DNA of 64,000 bases from G963677085 sp963677085. Lineage in GTDB: Bacteria; Planctomycetota; Planctomycetia; Pirellulales; Thermoguttaceae. Below are positions 18,878 to 27,604 of this stretch, piece by piece (within the stretch, counting starts at the first letter, position 1; each line of letters starts with the position of its first letter). A model generated the notes under the pieces. It saw nothing but the letters and a program-made list of their open reading frames with translations. It did no database searches and was not told the origin of the DNA. The stretch is from the NCBI GenBank assembly GCA_963677085.2, contig CAXXFH010000004.1, forward strand, positions 558,001 to 622,000. The letters are read 5' to 3'. A program made the translations under genes and the position numbers.

Positions 18878-18952
18878 GGCACGCAACAGAGTTCGTCTGA
18901 ATTCTCTCGCTCCAAACCTTCGCAACACACGATCAACGGGAGAAACGCTACC

Positions 18953-20368
18953 ATGACGCGGCTTCAGAGCATCGTTCTGTCTATCGGTTTCATACTATGT
19001 CTGATGTCGTTCCATCCGGCAGCAAAGGCTGAGGAGCCGGCGGCAGAGCAAAACAAACCTGCGCGTCCCAATTTTGTTTTCGTCTTCGCCGACGACTGGG
19101 GCTGGGGCGATTTGGGCTGCTACGGCCACCAGCGCATCCGCACACCCAACCTCGATCGCCTCGCCCGACAGGGAACGCTGTTCACGCAGTTCTACGTCGC
19201 CTCGGGCGTTTGCTCGCCCAGCCGCACAGCCATCATGACCGGCCACTTCCCGGCCCGACACGCCATCCATGGGCATCTTTCGCGGCATGAACTCAACGAA
19301 CGTCGGGCAATGCCCAACTTCCTCGATCCCGATGTGACCACCGTCACTGACTTGCTCAAGCAGGCTGGCTACGTCACGGGCCACTTCGGCAAATGGCACT
19401 TAGGCCCCAGCAAGGGAGATCCTTCGCCGGCCGAATATGGGCTCGATGAGTTCAAAACCACCTCCGGGTTCCACGAGAAGTACAACCTGTGGGGCAAGGA
19501 ACTCCGCGCGCAGTCGACCCCGATGATCGTCGACGCCACGATCGATTTCATCGAACGCCATCGCGACGAGCCGTTTTACGTCCAAGCATGGCTCTTAGAC
19601 ACGCACGCCACGTTGATGCCCAACGAAGAACAGCAGAAGGCCTACCCGCGTGCCAAGGGGGCGTTGAAGGTTTACTACAGCGCGGCCACCGATGCCGACA
19701 AGCAGATCGGCCGCCTGATGACGAAGCTCGACGAGCTAGGACTGGCCGAAAACACCGTGTTCGTTTTCTCCAGCGACAACGGGCCGGAAGATATCGTTAT
19801 TAGCAACGCATCGCACAGCGGCATAGGCAGCCCGGGACCTTTCCGGGGCCGCAAGCGAAGTCTCTACGAAGGTGGCGTGCGGGTGCCGTTTATCGTCCGT
19901 TGGCCAGCCGGAACACCGAAGGGTCAAGTCGACAACACGTCGGTCGTTGGCGGGGTCGATTGGCTTGCAACCGTCTGCTCGTTGGCTAGCGCGCCGTTGC
20001 CTGAAGGCTTGAACCTCGACGGCCAGGACATGTCGGCCGCATTGCGTGGTACTCCGACCGAGCGAACCAAACCGCTGATGTGGGAGTGGCAGTTCAAGAT
20101 CTTCGGCCACACCCTACACCGCAGCCCCATGCTTTCGATCCGCGACGGCCAATGGAAGCTGCTGATGAACCCCGACCGCAGCCGTGTGGAACTCTACGAC
20201 ATCCCGGCCGACCCGAGCGAGTTGAACAACCTGGCCGCTGAGCATCCCGAAGTCGTCGACCGAATGGCCAAGACCGTACTCGCCTGGCAGAAAACGTTGC
20301 CGCCGGGGCCCGTCGAGCCGGAGGCAGGTAAGAACGATTACCGCTGGCCGCAAGCGACGGCGAAGTAA
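18953..20368 (+). CDS. Sulfatase (type I, formylglycine-dependent)
   Basis: 471-residue exported sulfatase; the signal peptide is about 1-26. The metal ligands lie in FVFADDWGWGDLGCYG, and the sulfatase signature SGVCSPSRTAIMTG carries Cys87, which must be oxidised to formylglycine. Later motifs GHFGKWHLG and FSSDNGPE supply the remaining active-site residues. The expected substrates are sulfated polysaccharides, as for the many planctomycete sulfatases, but this cannot be fixed from sequence. No formylglycine-generating enzyme gene is in the window. It lies between PEP-CTERM and pseudopilin genes and is probably co-expressed with them. Confidence 0.93.
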   Translation: MTRLQSIVLSIGFILCLMSFHPAAKAEEPAAEQNKPARPNFVFVFADDWGWGDLGCYGHQRIRTPNLDRLARQGTLFTQFYVASGVCSPSRTAIMTGHFPARHAIHGHLSRHELNERRAMPNFLDPDVTTVTDLLKQAGYVTGHFGKWHLGPSKGDPSPAEYGLDEFKTTSGFHEKYNLWGKELRAQSTPMIVDATIDFIERHRDEPFYVQAWLLDTHATLMPNEEQQKAYPRAKGALKVYYSAATDADKQIGRLMTKLDELGLAENTVFVFSSDNGPEDIVISNASHSGIGSPGPFRGRKRSLYEGGVRVPFIVRWPAGTPKGQVDNTSVVGGVDWLATVCSLASAPLPEGLNLDGQDMSAALRGTPTERTKPLMWEWQFKIFGHTLHRSPMLSIRDGQWKLLMNPDRSRVELYDIPADPSELNNLAAEHPEVVDRMAKTVLAWQKTLPPGPVEPEAGKNDYRWPQATAK

Positions 20369-20382
20369 GCAGGGAGCACATC

Positions 20383-21342
20383 ATGCCGAGAGCACGCCGA
20401 AAGGGTTTTACCCTAGTCGAACTGCTGGTGGTCATTGCGATCATCGGCATTTTGATCGCGTTGTTGTTGCCGGCCGTGCAATCGGCACGCGACGCCGCCC
20501 GGGCGGCTCAGTGTAGCAATAACCTTAAACAAATCGGCCTGGCCATTCACGCCTACGCATCGGGTTGGGGGACGTTGCCGCCGGGCTCAATCCACACGGA
20601 GTGCAACGGCAACCCTCAATACGCCTTCATGAATTGGGCCATCGCGATCCTGCCACACCTTGAGCAACAGGCACTGTTCGATCAGTACGATCCGACGCTC
20701 TACAATTCGCACCCCGACAACTTGCCCGTTCTGCAAACGCACCTTTCGACGATGATCTGCCCGGTCGACCCGCACGGCGGAGAACTCGTAAAACCGACCC
20801 AGGGAGGCTATTCCTCACCGGGCATCGCCACCGGGTCGTACAAGGCCGTCTCGGGCAAGCGGTGGAGCACCAGCAGTGGCTTTTTCGACTATGCTCCCAC
20901 CTGTGAAGACAACGGCCGAACCGCCAACCGGCGCGGGGCTATGCACATGATCGGCCCAGGCAAGCTTTCCAGCACCGTCGCCTGGGCTAACATCCGCGAT
21001 GGAACGTCGAACACCATGCTGGTGGGCGAAGCAATGACCGTGCCCAACAAGCAACAAAACGCCACAAGTATCGTGTTCTGGGCAAGTACCCATTCCTATC
21101 ACAACGAGGGGACTCCGCAACCGGAGTCCTACACGCGAATCGCCGACTACGACAAGTGCATGGAACTGACCGGCAACTGGCACTACCAGTGCGATCGCTC
21201 GTACGGCTCGTTACACCTCGGCGGCACCATGCACTTCGTCTACTGCGACGGCTCGGTACGCGGAATCAACCCCAACATCGACGGCACGCTGTTCGAGGCC
21301 ATGGCCACCATCGCCGGCGGAGAACTGGTGACGTTGCCGTGA
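20383..21342 (+). CDS. DUF1559 pseudopilin-like protein
   Basis: 319 residues. The N-terminus RRKGFTLVELLVVIAIIGIL is a textbook type IV prepilin signal: cleavage after Gly8, then a hydrophobic helix with Glu at +5. The rest is the large DUF1559 domain common in planctomycetes, starting with ARAAQCSNNLKQIGLAIHAY. It ends with the HX9DG-type motif, but here ten residues separate His and Asp-Gly (HLGGTMHFVYCDG) instead of nine. The family is thought to belong to a type II secretion-like or pilus system; the function is unknown. It starts 14 bp after the sulfatase stop, so it is in the same operon. Confidence 0.92.
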   Translation: MPRARRKGFTLVELLVVIAIIGILIALLLPAVQSARDAARAAQCSNNLKQIGLAIHAYASGWGTLPPGSIHTECNGNPQYAFMNWAIAILPHLEQQALFDQYDPTLYNSHPDNLPVLQTHLSTMICPVDPHGGELVKPTQGGYSSPGIATGSYKAVSGKRWSTSSGFFDYAPTCEDNGRTANRRGAMHMIGPGKLSSTVAWANIRDGTSNTMLVGEAMTVPNKQQNATSIVFWASTHSYHNEGTPQPESYTRIADYDKCMELTGNWHYQCDRSYGSLHLGGTMHFVYCDGSVRGINPNIDGTLFEAMATIAGGELVTLP

Positions 21343-21370
21343 GGCCGAAAAAATTGCCGCGGAGAACAAG

Positions 21371-21796
21371 ATGAATCGTTGGCTGTCGCTGCTCCTGCTG
21401 GCTGCCGTAATCGGCTGCAGCAACTCGCCGTATCCTTTGGTGCCGGTATCCGGTGTGGTCACGCTCGACGGCCAGCCGCTTCCCAACGCCCGTGTGGCTT
21501 TCGAGCCGCAGTCGCAAGGACAAGGTCTCGACGTGGGTCCTGGCTCCTACGGAAAAACCGACACCGAAGGCCGGTACCATCTGACGACCATCGACGACCG
21601 ACCGGGGGCCGTCGTCGGGCCACATCGGGTGACCATTAGCACGTTCCAGGGCGAAATGGTTTCCGGCGCCGATTTGAAAGTCCTCGTCGAAGAAAAAGTC
21701 CCCGCGTATTACCGCAAAACGGGTACGTTGACCTTCACGGTCGAGGCCGACGGCACCACGGCCGCCGATTTTCGACTCGATAGCGCTGCCCACTGA
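21371..21796 (+). CDS. Small lipoprotein with carboxypeptidase-regulatory-like (transthyretin-like) fold
   Basis: 141 residues with the lipoprotein signal MNRWLSLLLLAAVIGCSN (lipid Cys16). The body begins VSGVVTLDGQPLPNARVAFEP and contains TDTEGRYHLTTID and GPHRVTIST, the strand pattern of the carboxypeptidase regulatory-like beta-sandwich very common in planctomycete lipoproteins downstream of DUF1559 genes. It starts 28 bp after the DUF1559 stop and closes the operon. It probably anchors or adapts a secretion complex, an inference from this recurrent pairing. Confidence 0.85.
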   Translation: MNRWLSLLLLAAVIGCSNSPYPLVPVSGVVTLDGQPLPNARVAFEPQSQGQGLDVGPGSYGKTDTEGRYHLTTIDDRPGAVVGPHRVTISTFQGEMVSGADLKVLVEEKVPAYYRKTGTLTFTVEADGTTAADFRLDSAAH

Positions 21797-21872
21797 CTTA
21801 TGCGGGAGGTAACCGTTCACGGGAAAACGGAGAAAGGTACATCCTGTCGGTTTTCTTGGGCGTGGATTGATG

Positions 21873-22083
21873 TTGCCACAAAAAGCACAAGAAGGCACGA
21901 AAAACATACGTGCGAGGCATCATCCACCGGTTGCTTTTTGTGACTTATCGTGTTTTTTGTGGCCATCTTTTTCGCGGTCTTCCTTCGCCACGGTCTGTTG
22001 GTTTTCAAGGAATCATCTCGCCAAGGCGCCAAGACGCAAAGAAAAAAACCTCCCGTCCTTTGCGTCTTGGCGCCTTGGCGAGA
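21873..22083. repeat. Two long inverted repeats upstream of nadK
   Basis: The inner element (22016-22083) has 26-bp arms that match perfectly (left arm begins TCTCGCCAAGGCGCC) around a 16-base loop. The outer, older element (about 21873-21965) has arms of the GCCACAAAAAGCAC type matching at roughly three quarters of positions. The 453-bp spacer 21797-22249 holds no convincing gene, so these are its main content. A transcript entering nadK would carry both hairpins. Confidence 0.85.
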
Positions 22084-22249
22084 GTTATTCCCTTTGCCTT
22101 TTCGCGTTCACCAGCAGACCTCGCGCTGCTTGCAGCCGTTTTTCCTATCCGTGAACGATTACTGCGGAAGAATGGGCCCCAATGTCGTGGCCCAATTGAT
22201 CCGGCCGGGTCCGCTTTGCAACCGATCGGCAACCCGCTACGATGGGGGC

Positions 22250-23152
22250 ATGAGTCTATCGCCCTGCAATCCTGAACCAAGCCACAAGCGTGCGCTGTAC
22301 ATGGGCTACGGCGGGCGGCCCGACATCGTGGCCGAATCGGAGCGTCTGCGGCCACTGGTCGAGCGGTACGCCGAGATCGTCGGCGAGGATTTCTCCGGTG
22401 AAATGGACATGGCCCAATTCGACGCCGACGTGGCGATCGTCTTCGGTGGCGATGGCTCCATCCTCCGGGCTGCCCACCAAATGGGGTCCCGGCAGCGCCC
22501 CGTGATTGCCGTCAACCTGGGGAAACTAGGATTTTTGGCCGACCTTTCCCCCGGCGAATTGCTCGACGTGCTCCGCGACTTCACCGCAGGCCGCACGGGC
22601 TTGGTCGAACACCTGATGTTCGAGTGCCAGATACTACGTCGGGGTGAGACGATCCGGCGCATTCTGGGGCTCAACGAGGTGGCCGTACAGACAGGCCCGC
22701 CCTTCTCAATCCTCGATGTCGATCTTTACGTTGACTCAGAATTGGCAACCTCTTATAGTTGCGATGGTTTGATCGTCAGCACGCCGGTAGGTTCGACCGC
22801 CCACGCGCTGTCGGCTGGCGGCCCGATCCTGCGAAAAGATCTCGACGCCTTCGTCATTGTGCCCATCAGCCCTCATACGCTGACGGTGCGGTCGGTCGTC
22901 GATTCGGCCGAACGGGTGTACGAATTGGCCGTCGAAGCCCCCAGGTCGGAAACCTCTGTTATTGTCGACGGTCGCGTGTTGTGTACGCTGCAACCGGGCG
23001 ACCGGGTGCGAGTGACAAAGGCCGCCGAGCGATTCAAGCTGGTAACCGCCATCGGCCACAGCTACTACCGCACCTTGCGGGAAAAGCTGGGCTGGGGAGG
23101 GCGGTTCCAGTTGAACAACCGCTCGGCCCAAAAACACGAAACCACCGATTGA
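22250..23152 (+). CDS. nadK: NAD kinase
   Basis: Phosphorylates NAD to NADP. The 300-residue product has the GGDGS motif (Gly66-Ser70) and the downstream NAD-binding segment TPVGSTAHALSAGGPI, plus LNEVAV. The N-terminus MSLSPCNPEPSHKRALYMGY leads into a short alpha/beta domain, as in bacterial NadK. The ATG at 22250 follows a GGGGG run; the open frame extends upstream through the hairpin repeats, and that part is not NadK. A weak promoter-like pair (TTGCAA, 16 bp, TACGAT) sits just before the gene. Confidence 0.93.
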   Translation: MSLSPCNPEPSHKRALYMGYGGRPDIVAESERLRPLVERYAEIVGEDFSGEMDMAQFDADVAIVFGGDGSILRAAHQMGSRQRPVIAVNLGKLGFLADLSPGELLDVLRDFTAGRTGLVEHLMFECQILRRGETIRRILGLNEVAVQTGPPFSILDVDLYVDSELATSYSCDGLIVSTPVGSTAHALSAGGPILRKDLDAFVIVPISPHTLTVRSVVDSAERVYELAVEAPRSETSVIVDGRVLCTLQPGDRVRVTKAAERFKLVTAIGHSYYRTLREKLGWGGRFQLNNRSAQKHETTD

Positions 23153-23153
23153 T

Positions 23154-23216
23154 GGGTGCCACGGGCAGGTTGTGTGCCCGTGTTCGGCACTGGCTGGCAA
23201 GCAGCCAGTGGCACCC
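23154..23216. repeat. Dispersed inverted repeat, family GGGTGCCACTGG, complete copy
   Basis: Ends are GGGTGCCAC and GTGGCACCC. Inside are GGGCA-GGTTG-TGTGCCC and a 9-bp stem CACTGGCTG-GCAAG-CAGCCAGTG. It begins 1 bp after the nadK stop codon. The copy at 4193 is the inverse of part of this one. Confidence 0.8.
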
Positions 23217-23262
23217 AGCGCCAACCGCAATCGCCCATTCATCCACTCGAAAGGACGCGAGT

Positions 23263-24144
23263 ATGATGACCTCGCTTCGCCATCTATCGCTTGGCCTACT
23301 GCTCCTGGCCGTTGGCAACACGTCGGCTCAGGCCGAGGCCACGAAGTACACGTTGCGTTACCAATTTCAGCCCCAGGAAACGCTGCGTTGGCAGGTGACC
23401 CATCGGGCCAAGACAACCACCAGCGTGTCGGGCAGCACCCAAACGGCCGAAACGGTGACCACCTCGGAGAAGATTTGGAGGGTCGCCGAAGTCCAACCCG
23501 ACGGCTCGGCAACCTTCGTCCACTCGGTCGAGCATGTCGACATGCGTCACAAGCTCACCGGCCGCCCGGAAGTTCGCTATAACAGCGATACCAACGCCCA
23601 GCCGCCCAAGGGTTTTGAAAACGTGGCCGAAACGGTCAACGAGCCCTTGGCCACGGTCACCATGGACGCCCAGGGAACGATTATCAAACGGCAACGCCAC
23701 CAAACGGCTTCGACCAACCAGAACGAAGGCCCCATGACGATCCCCCTGCCCAAGCGTGCCGTGGCCGTGGGCGAATCCTGGTCGACGCCGCAGGAACTCC
23801 AGGTGCCGCTGCCCTCCGGCGGAATCCGAAAAATCAAGACCCTACAACGGTTCACCCTGAAAAGCGTGAAGACGGGCGTGGCTCGAATCAAAGTCGCCAC
23901 CAAGATTCTCACCCCGATCAACGACCCGGCGATCGAGTCGCAGGTAATGCAGCGACAAAGCGAAGGGATTGTCCGCTTCGACCTCGACACGGGCCGTATC
24001 CTGAGCCAAGAGATGACCGTCGACAAACACGTGGTCGGCTTCCGCGGGGCGGCCAGCAGCCTGCACTACGCCACGAACTTCACCGAAGAACTTCTTCCTT
24101 CCACAACCAGCACGGCCCGGCACGACGAGAAGACGGCGCGCTAG
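23263..24144 (+). CDS. Exported DUF6263-like hypothetical protein
   Basis: 293 residues with a signal peptide (MMTSLRHLSLGLLLLAVGNTSAQA). The mature protein is beta-rich and starts KYTLRYQFQPQETLRWQVTH, then has MDAQGTIIKRQ, PLPKRAVAVGESWS and VRFDLDTGRILSQEMTVDK. This order (a lipoprotein-like beta domain measuring about 270 residues, with a GESW segment before the middle) fits the DUF6263 family as I recall it; treat the name as tentative. Two ATGs in tandem (23263, 23266) follow AAGGACG. The function is unknown. Confidence 0.72.
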   Translation: MMTSLRHLSLGLLLLAVGNTSAQAEATKYTLRYQFQPQETLRWQVTHRAKTTTSVSGSTQTAETVTTSEKIWRVAEVQPDGSATFVHSVEHVDMRHKLTGRPEVRYNSDTNAQPPKGFENVAETVNEPLATVTMDAQGTIIKRQRHQTASTNQNEGPMTIPLPKRAVAVGESWSTPQELQVPLPSGGIRKIKTLQRFTLKSVKTGVARIKVATKILTPINDPAIESQVMQRQSEGIVRFDLDTGRILSQEMTVDKHVVGFRGAASSLHYATNFTEELLPSTTSTARHDEKTAR

Positions 24145-24368
24145 CGATTTCACCGGCGCGACCGGCGGTCGCGGCTTCGTGGCTCCAGATCGCACGATCG
24201 TAACGATTCTGTGCCCTGTGTCGCTACATCGCGTTGGGCAATCCACGGCAATCCCCGCGAAGCTTCGCAAACCGGTTCTGCCAAGCGACCGATAATCACC
24301 GAAGACCGAGAGTCTTTCGGCAGCCCCTCGCCGGGCTCGGTGCATTACTCGTTCAAAGGGAGAAGACC

Positions 24369-25082
24369 GTGGGCATTGTCAGGACGATGGGCCTCAGTGC
24401 GATCGGGCTGGCGGTTGCTGCTGGTGGGCCCGCCATGTTTTATCGGGCAAACGACTACCTGGACGGCGCCAAAACCCAATGGTCCGCCAGTGTCGCCGAA
24501 ACGGCCGACACAGAGCCAACGACCAACGCCCCCAACGGCCAGAACAACACCCTGCCGGCCGATGGCTTCAACCTCGCGACCGTCGGTCTCGAGGGCGTTC
24601 CCATTCGCCACATGAGCGAGGTCTTTCGGTTCGACGCCGTCACCGTGCGGTGGATCCTCCAACGCTGGCCGCGCGTCTCTACTCGACTGGCGCATCTCGA
24701 ATTGCAGGGCTACCGCATCCCGCTGGTCACCGGCACGGCACCAACCGATATCGCCGGGTCGCTCACCTACTACTTCGACCCCAACCAACGGCTCAAGCGG
24801 ATCACCTTCCGCGGCACGACGGCCGATGTCCGAGGCTTGGTCCAGATATTGGTTGCCCAACACCGATTCCAACGCCGCTTGACCAACATGCCGGGCGTAT
24901 TCCTCTACGAACGACTCGACGAGTCGGGCAATCGCGACGGACTGCTACGAATCAACTCCGCCCAGGTCATTAAAGCAAACGATCCGTACCAGCGATTCAA
25001 CGTGGATCTGGTAATCGACAGCCCAGCCTCGTCCGACGACGACCAAGTGGCGCTGCAACAGACCACCTCGGTCTTGCCCTAG
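24369..25082 (+). CDS. Planctomycete-type hypothetical membrane-anchored protein
   Basis: 237 residues from a GTG at 24369 with ribosome binding site GGGAGAAG. A single N-terminal hydrophobic helix (about 5-21) is followed by a Thr/Asn-rich linker (40-65) and a globular region with HMSEVFRFDAVTVRWILQRWPR, LQGYRIPLVTGT and GSLTYYFDPNQRLKRITF. The last piece, a Tyr/Phe-rich strand followed by basic residues, looks like a lineage-specific family, possibly DUF6690; I am not certain. It lies in line with the DUF6263-like gene. The frame is open upstream, but the extension is not protein-like. Confidence 0.68.
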   Translation: MGIVRTMGLSAIGLAVAAGGPAMFYRANDYLDGAKTQWSASVAETADTEPTTNAPNGQNNTLPADGFNLATVGLEGVPIRHMSEVFRFDAVTVRWILQRWPRVSTRLAHLELQGYRIPLVTGTAPTDIAGSLTYYFDPNQRLKRITFRGTTADVRGLVQILVAQHRFQRRLTNMPGVFLYERLDESGNRDGLLRINSAQVIKANDPYQRFNVDLVIDSPASSDDDQVALQQTTSVLP

Positions 25083-25152
25083 GATCTACTTCCTATCAAG
25101 CTCCGGCTTGGGAACCAAGAAGAAAGCGGAAAACCCGACAGCGCGGAAAACG

Positions 25153-26127
25153 CTAGGAGGCCTCGGGTTTGCCTTTTGTCTCGGGCTTGCTCTTCAGATC
25201 GACGGGACGGGGCTCATAGTCGAACTCCTTCCAGACCATCGGGCGCCGCAGGTGGGGCTCGATGCGGAGCACGACCTCGCCGTTTTGAAAGATGCGGACC
25301 GTTCCGTTGCTATGGCTAACGGCCACGGCCACGGCGTTGGTCGCTCGGCTCACGGCGGCGGCCGCCCAATGCCGCGCTCCCAGCCCCTTCGAAAGGGTCA
25401 CGTCGGCGGCCGAACAATCGAGATATCGGCACGCCGCTTCCACGGTACCATCCGCCGAAACGATGATCGCACCGTCCATCTGGGCTATTTCCTTAATGCC
25501 CTCGCGGACTCGAGGATCGCTCAGATTTCGTTCCTTGCGATTGTAGCCCTTGACCGGATCGAAACCAGCCGGCCGGCTGCTGGCGAGCACCTTGCGAGAA
25601 TCGCCCACGACCATGAGCGTACCAACCGGCTTGCCTTCGCGGCCCTCGCGGCCGATCTCACACGCCAAATCGACCACGATTTTTAGCGTATCGAGCGGCA
25701 CTCGGGTTTCCAACTGACGAAGGTCCCGGCCAGTCAAGCGGTTGAGGTGCTCGTCGAGATTGATCACGCTGATCGAGTCGATCGCACTGGCGTCGAAGCC
25801 CGCGTAGAGGGCGACCAGGCTGGAGCCGGGGGCGAACATGTCGTCGGCCACGGCCTCCAGCACGGCTTGTGTAAGGCGCTCGTAGACCGGACTGCCAACC
25901 ATATCGAGACGCACCGAAGCCAAGCCGACTTCGCCGGCCCCTTCCAACTGCTCCGCCGTATCGGCAGCGACCACCACATTCTCGTAGCTCAGCAGATTCC
26001 GAACTCGTTGCCAGTCGGCCGGACCGTCGAGCAAAAGCAATATCCCTTCTGCTCCGGCCGACTCGGTCAACTGTTCAGCCAGCTGACACAACGACTTCAA
26101 CTGTTCGGTGAAACGCAACGTTCGCAT
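25153..26127 (-). CDS. Diadenylate-cyclase-like (DisA_N/DAC domain) protein with altered motif
   Basis: 324 residues. The N-terminal 170 residues form an alpha/beta domain not typical of DacA or DisA. The C-terminal half is a DAC-type nucleotidyltransferase domain: DGAIIVSADGTVEAA contains the DGA motif at Asp218, and GLGARHWAAAAVSRAT corresponds to the ATP-binding RHR loop. Here the second Arg is Trp254 (RHW), and the usual SEE segment reads SHSNG. Known DAC enzymes make cyclic di-AMP; whether this one does is open. The start at 26127 is preceded by AAGGGG; longer starts are possible. It is convergent with the preceding gene. Confidence 0.75.
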   Translation of the reverse strand: MRTLRFTEQLKSLCQLAEQLTESAGAEGILLLLDGPADWQRVRNLLSYENVVVAADTAEQLEGAGEVGLASVRLDMVGSPVYERLTQAVLEAVADDMFAPGSSLVALYAGFDASAIDSISVINLDEHLNRLTGRDLRQLETRVPLDTLKIVVDLACEIGREGREGKPVGTLMVVGDSRKVLASSRPAGFDPVKGYNRKERNLSDPRVREGIKEIAQMDGAIIVSADGTVEAACRYLDCSAADVTLSKGLGARHWAAAAVSRATNAVAVAVSHSNGTVRIFQNGEVVLRIEPHLRRPMVWKEFDYEPRPVDLKSKPETKGKPEAS

Positions 26128-26480
26128 CCCCTTACCGCCCGTCTCCTCTCGCGACCTGCGTTCTGCGGGATGGTGTCGCCCCCCAGCAGAACCGCTACGA
26201 TGTAGGTTGAACCACTGTTTGCCTCGAGAAACCATCACGGCCGAGCCCTTCTTTTATCGAGGCCACGCCCCACACCGAAAGGCATCCTACCCGGATAAAT
26301 CGTCTCCGTAGTCGAGGCCTGCGGAAGCTTGCACTTCCGACAAACTCTTGAGTGACTTGCCCGCAGGGCTCTCTTGCCTCGCTACGGCAGCACTGGCTTG
26401 GCTGGCAACCCTGTCACTTTGCGCAAACCGTTCCTATGTTACGGCTTTTGCCAACACGTGACAACTGCAGACCTTCCGCC

Positions 26481-26896
26481 TTATTGGCCTTTGCCGATTG
26501 AATAAACGAAAGGCGACCATCGGGAGCCCGGCTTCAAGGCGTTTGGCCTTTTACCCGACCGTTCAATGAATAGGCAAGTGCCAATACGAATGGAATCGAC
26601 TTTTCGCCAGGCGATTCCAGAGAAGAAATCGCCCCAAACACGATCCTGCCTCGGAAAGAGCCGCACGGGTTGTGAATTCAACCCGATCGCACCGAAATGG
26701 GCGGCTGCAATACGGAAAGTCAAAACGGCGGAAGATCAAAAACAGGGGACCCAGGCGCCGACGTCGTTCGACCACCTGACTCTTGATGCCTGCAACGAAG
26801 ACGATCACTTGCGAGGACCGAAAGGCTGGAAAGAAAGGCCAGAGATTCAGAAGCCCATTGGTCGCCATTCACCGATTGACGAGGCCAAGGCCAATA
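26481..26896. mobile_element. 416-bp non-coding element with terminal inverted repeats (MITE-like)
   Basis: The ends TTATTGGCCTTTGCC (26481-26495) and the complement of 26882-26896 (TTATTGGCCTTGGCC) match at 14 of 15 positions, and the similarity continues loosely inward through GGCGACCAT/GGCGACCAA. The inside has no plausible gene on either strand. The left part shares the core AAAGGCGACCATCGGGAGCC with the 104-bp elements at 28129 and 43845. It fills most of the 772-bp spacer between the DAC-like and HEAT genes and touches the HEAT gene's 3' end. Confidence 0.5.
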
Positions 26897-26899
26897 AGA

Positions 26900-27604
26900 T
26901 CAAAAGAACGGCACCCACCCCCGTAGCCGCTGGGCAACTGACGGCCCTTGCGGCTTGCTGGGCGTTTCGCCGCGAGCGTATTGCCGCCACGGCCCAACCT
27001 CGTTGCCCAAATCCTCGCCGGTGATCTCTTTCAACGCAAGAATGGCCCGATATTGCATCGCCGGGTCCTTGTCGTCGAGCACCTCACCCAACACGGGAAT
27101 CGCGTTGCGGTCTCCAATGTTTCCCAACGCCCGAATGGCGGCCAGACGGACGTCGACATCGGGATCTTCCCGAACCACACCGGTAAGCGTCTCGACCGCG
27201 GTGGCTCCTCCGCGTTTGCCGAAGGCCTCGCAGGCCGTCGAGCGAACGTCGCAATCCGAGTCGTTCAGGGCCGCCCGAAGAACTCGGTCCGATTCCGCAC
27301 AACGATACTCAGCCACCGCGCGGAGAATCTCCGCCCGAATCAGCGGATCTTTCTCGGCACGGATTTGTACTGTCAGGTCCTTGACCACTTGGCCACACCG
27401 GGCCGGATCGGTCGCGCTACCTTGGCTGGCCAACTGTTTGAACTGCTTGATCCGCTCGGCCGGGGTGGTCACGCCGGCAACGTGATCGGAATAGCCACCC
27501 CGAAACGGTACCCACGACGGTGGCGTCCCTAAATCGGCGCACCCACCCGCCAAACAGGCAATTGTTAAGAAAACCGCAAGCTGTCGATAGCGACAACGGG
27601 TCAT
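26900..27604 (-). CDS. HEAT-repeat lipoprotein
   Basis: 234 residues. The N-terminus LAVFLTIACLAGGCADLG is a lipoprotein signal with lipid Cys22. From about residue 75 to 200 there are three to four HEAT-like helical repeats (RAEILRAVAEYRC, DVRSTACEAFGKRG, DVRLAAIRALGNIGD, AMQYRAILALKEITG), which form a curved protein-binding solenoid. The C-terminus GWVPFF mirrors a WVPF segment near the N-terminus. It is probably a periplasmic scaffold; no partner is evident from the neighbours. The stop lies 3 bp from the 416-bp repeat element. Confidence 0.82.
   Translation of the reverse strand: MTRCRYRQLAVFLTIACLAGGCADLGTPPSWVPFRGGYSDHVAGVTTPAERIKQFKQLASQGSATDPARCGQVVKDLTVQIRAEKDPLIRAEILRAVAEYRCAESDRVLRAALNDSDCDVRSTACEAFGKRGGATAVETLTGVVREDPDVDVRLAAIRALGNIGDRNAIPVLGEVLDDKDPAMQYRAILALKEITGEDLGNEVGPWRQYARGETPSKPQGPSVAQRLRGWVPFF

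Noticed and set aside
26566..27024. 152-codon frame at the end of the 416-bp element
   Set aside because: Runs from the repeat into the antisense of the HEAT gene; no domain and no ribosome binding site.
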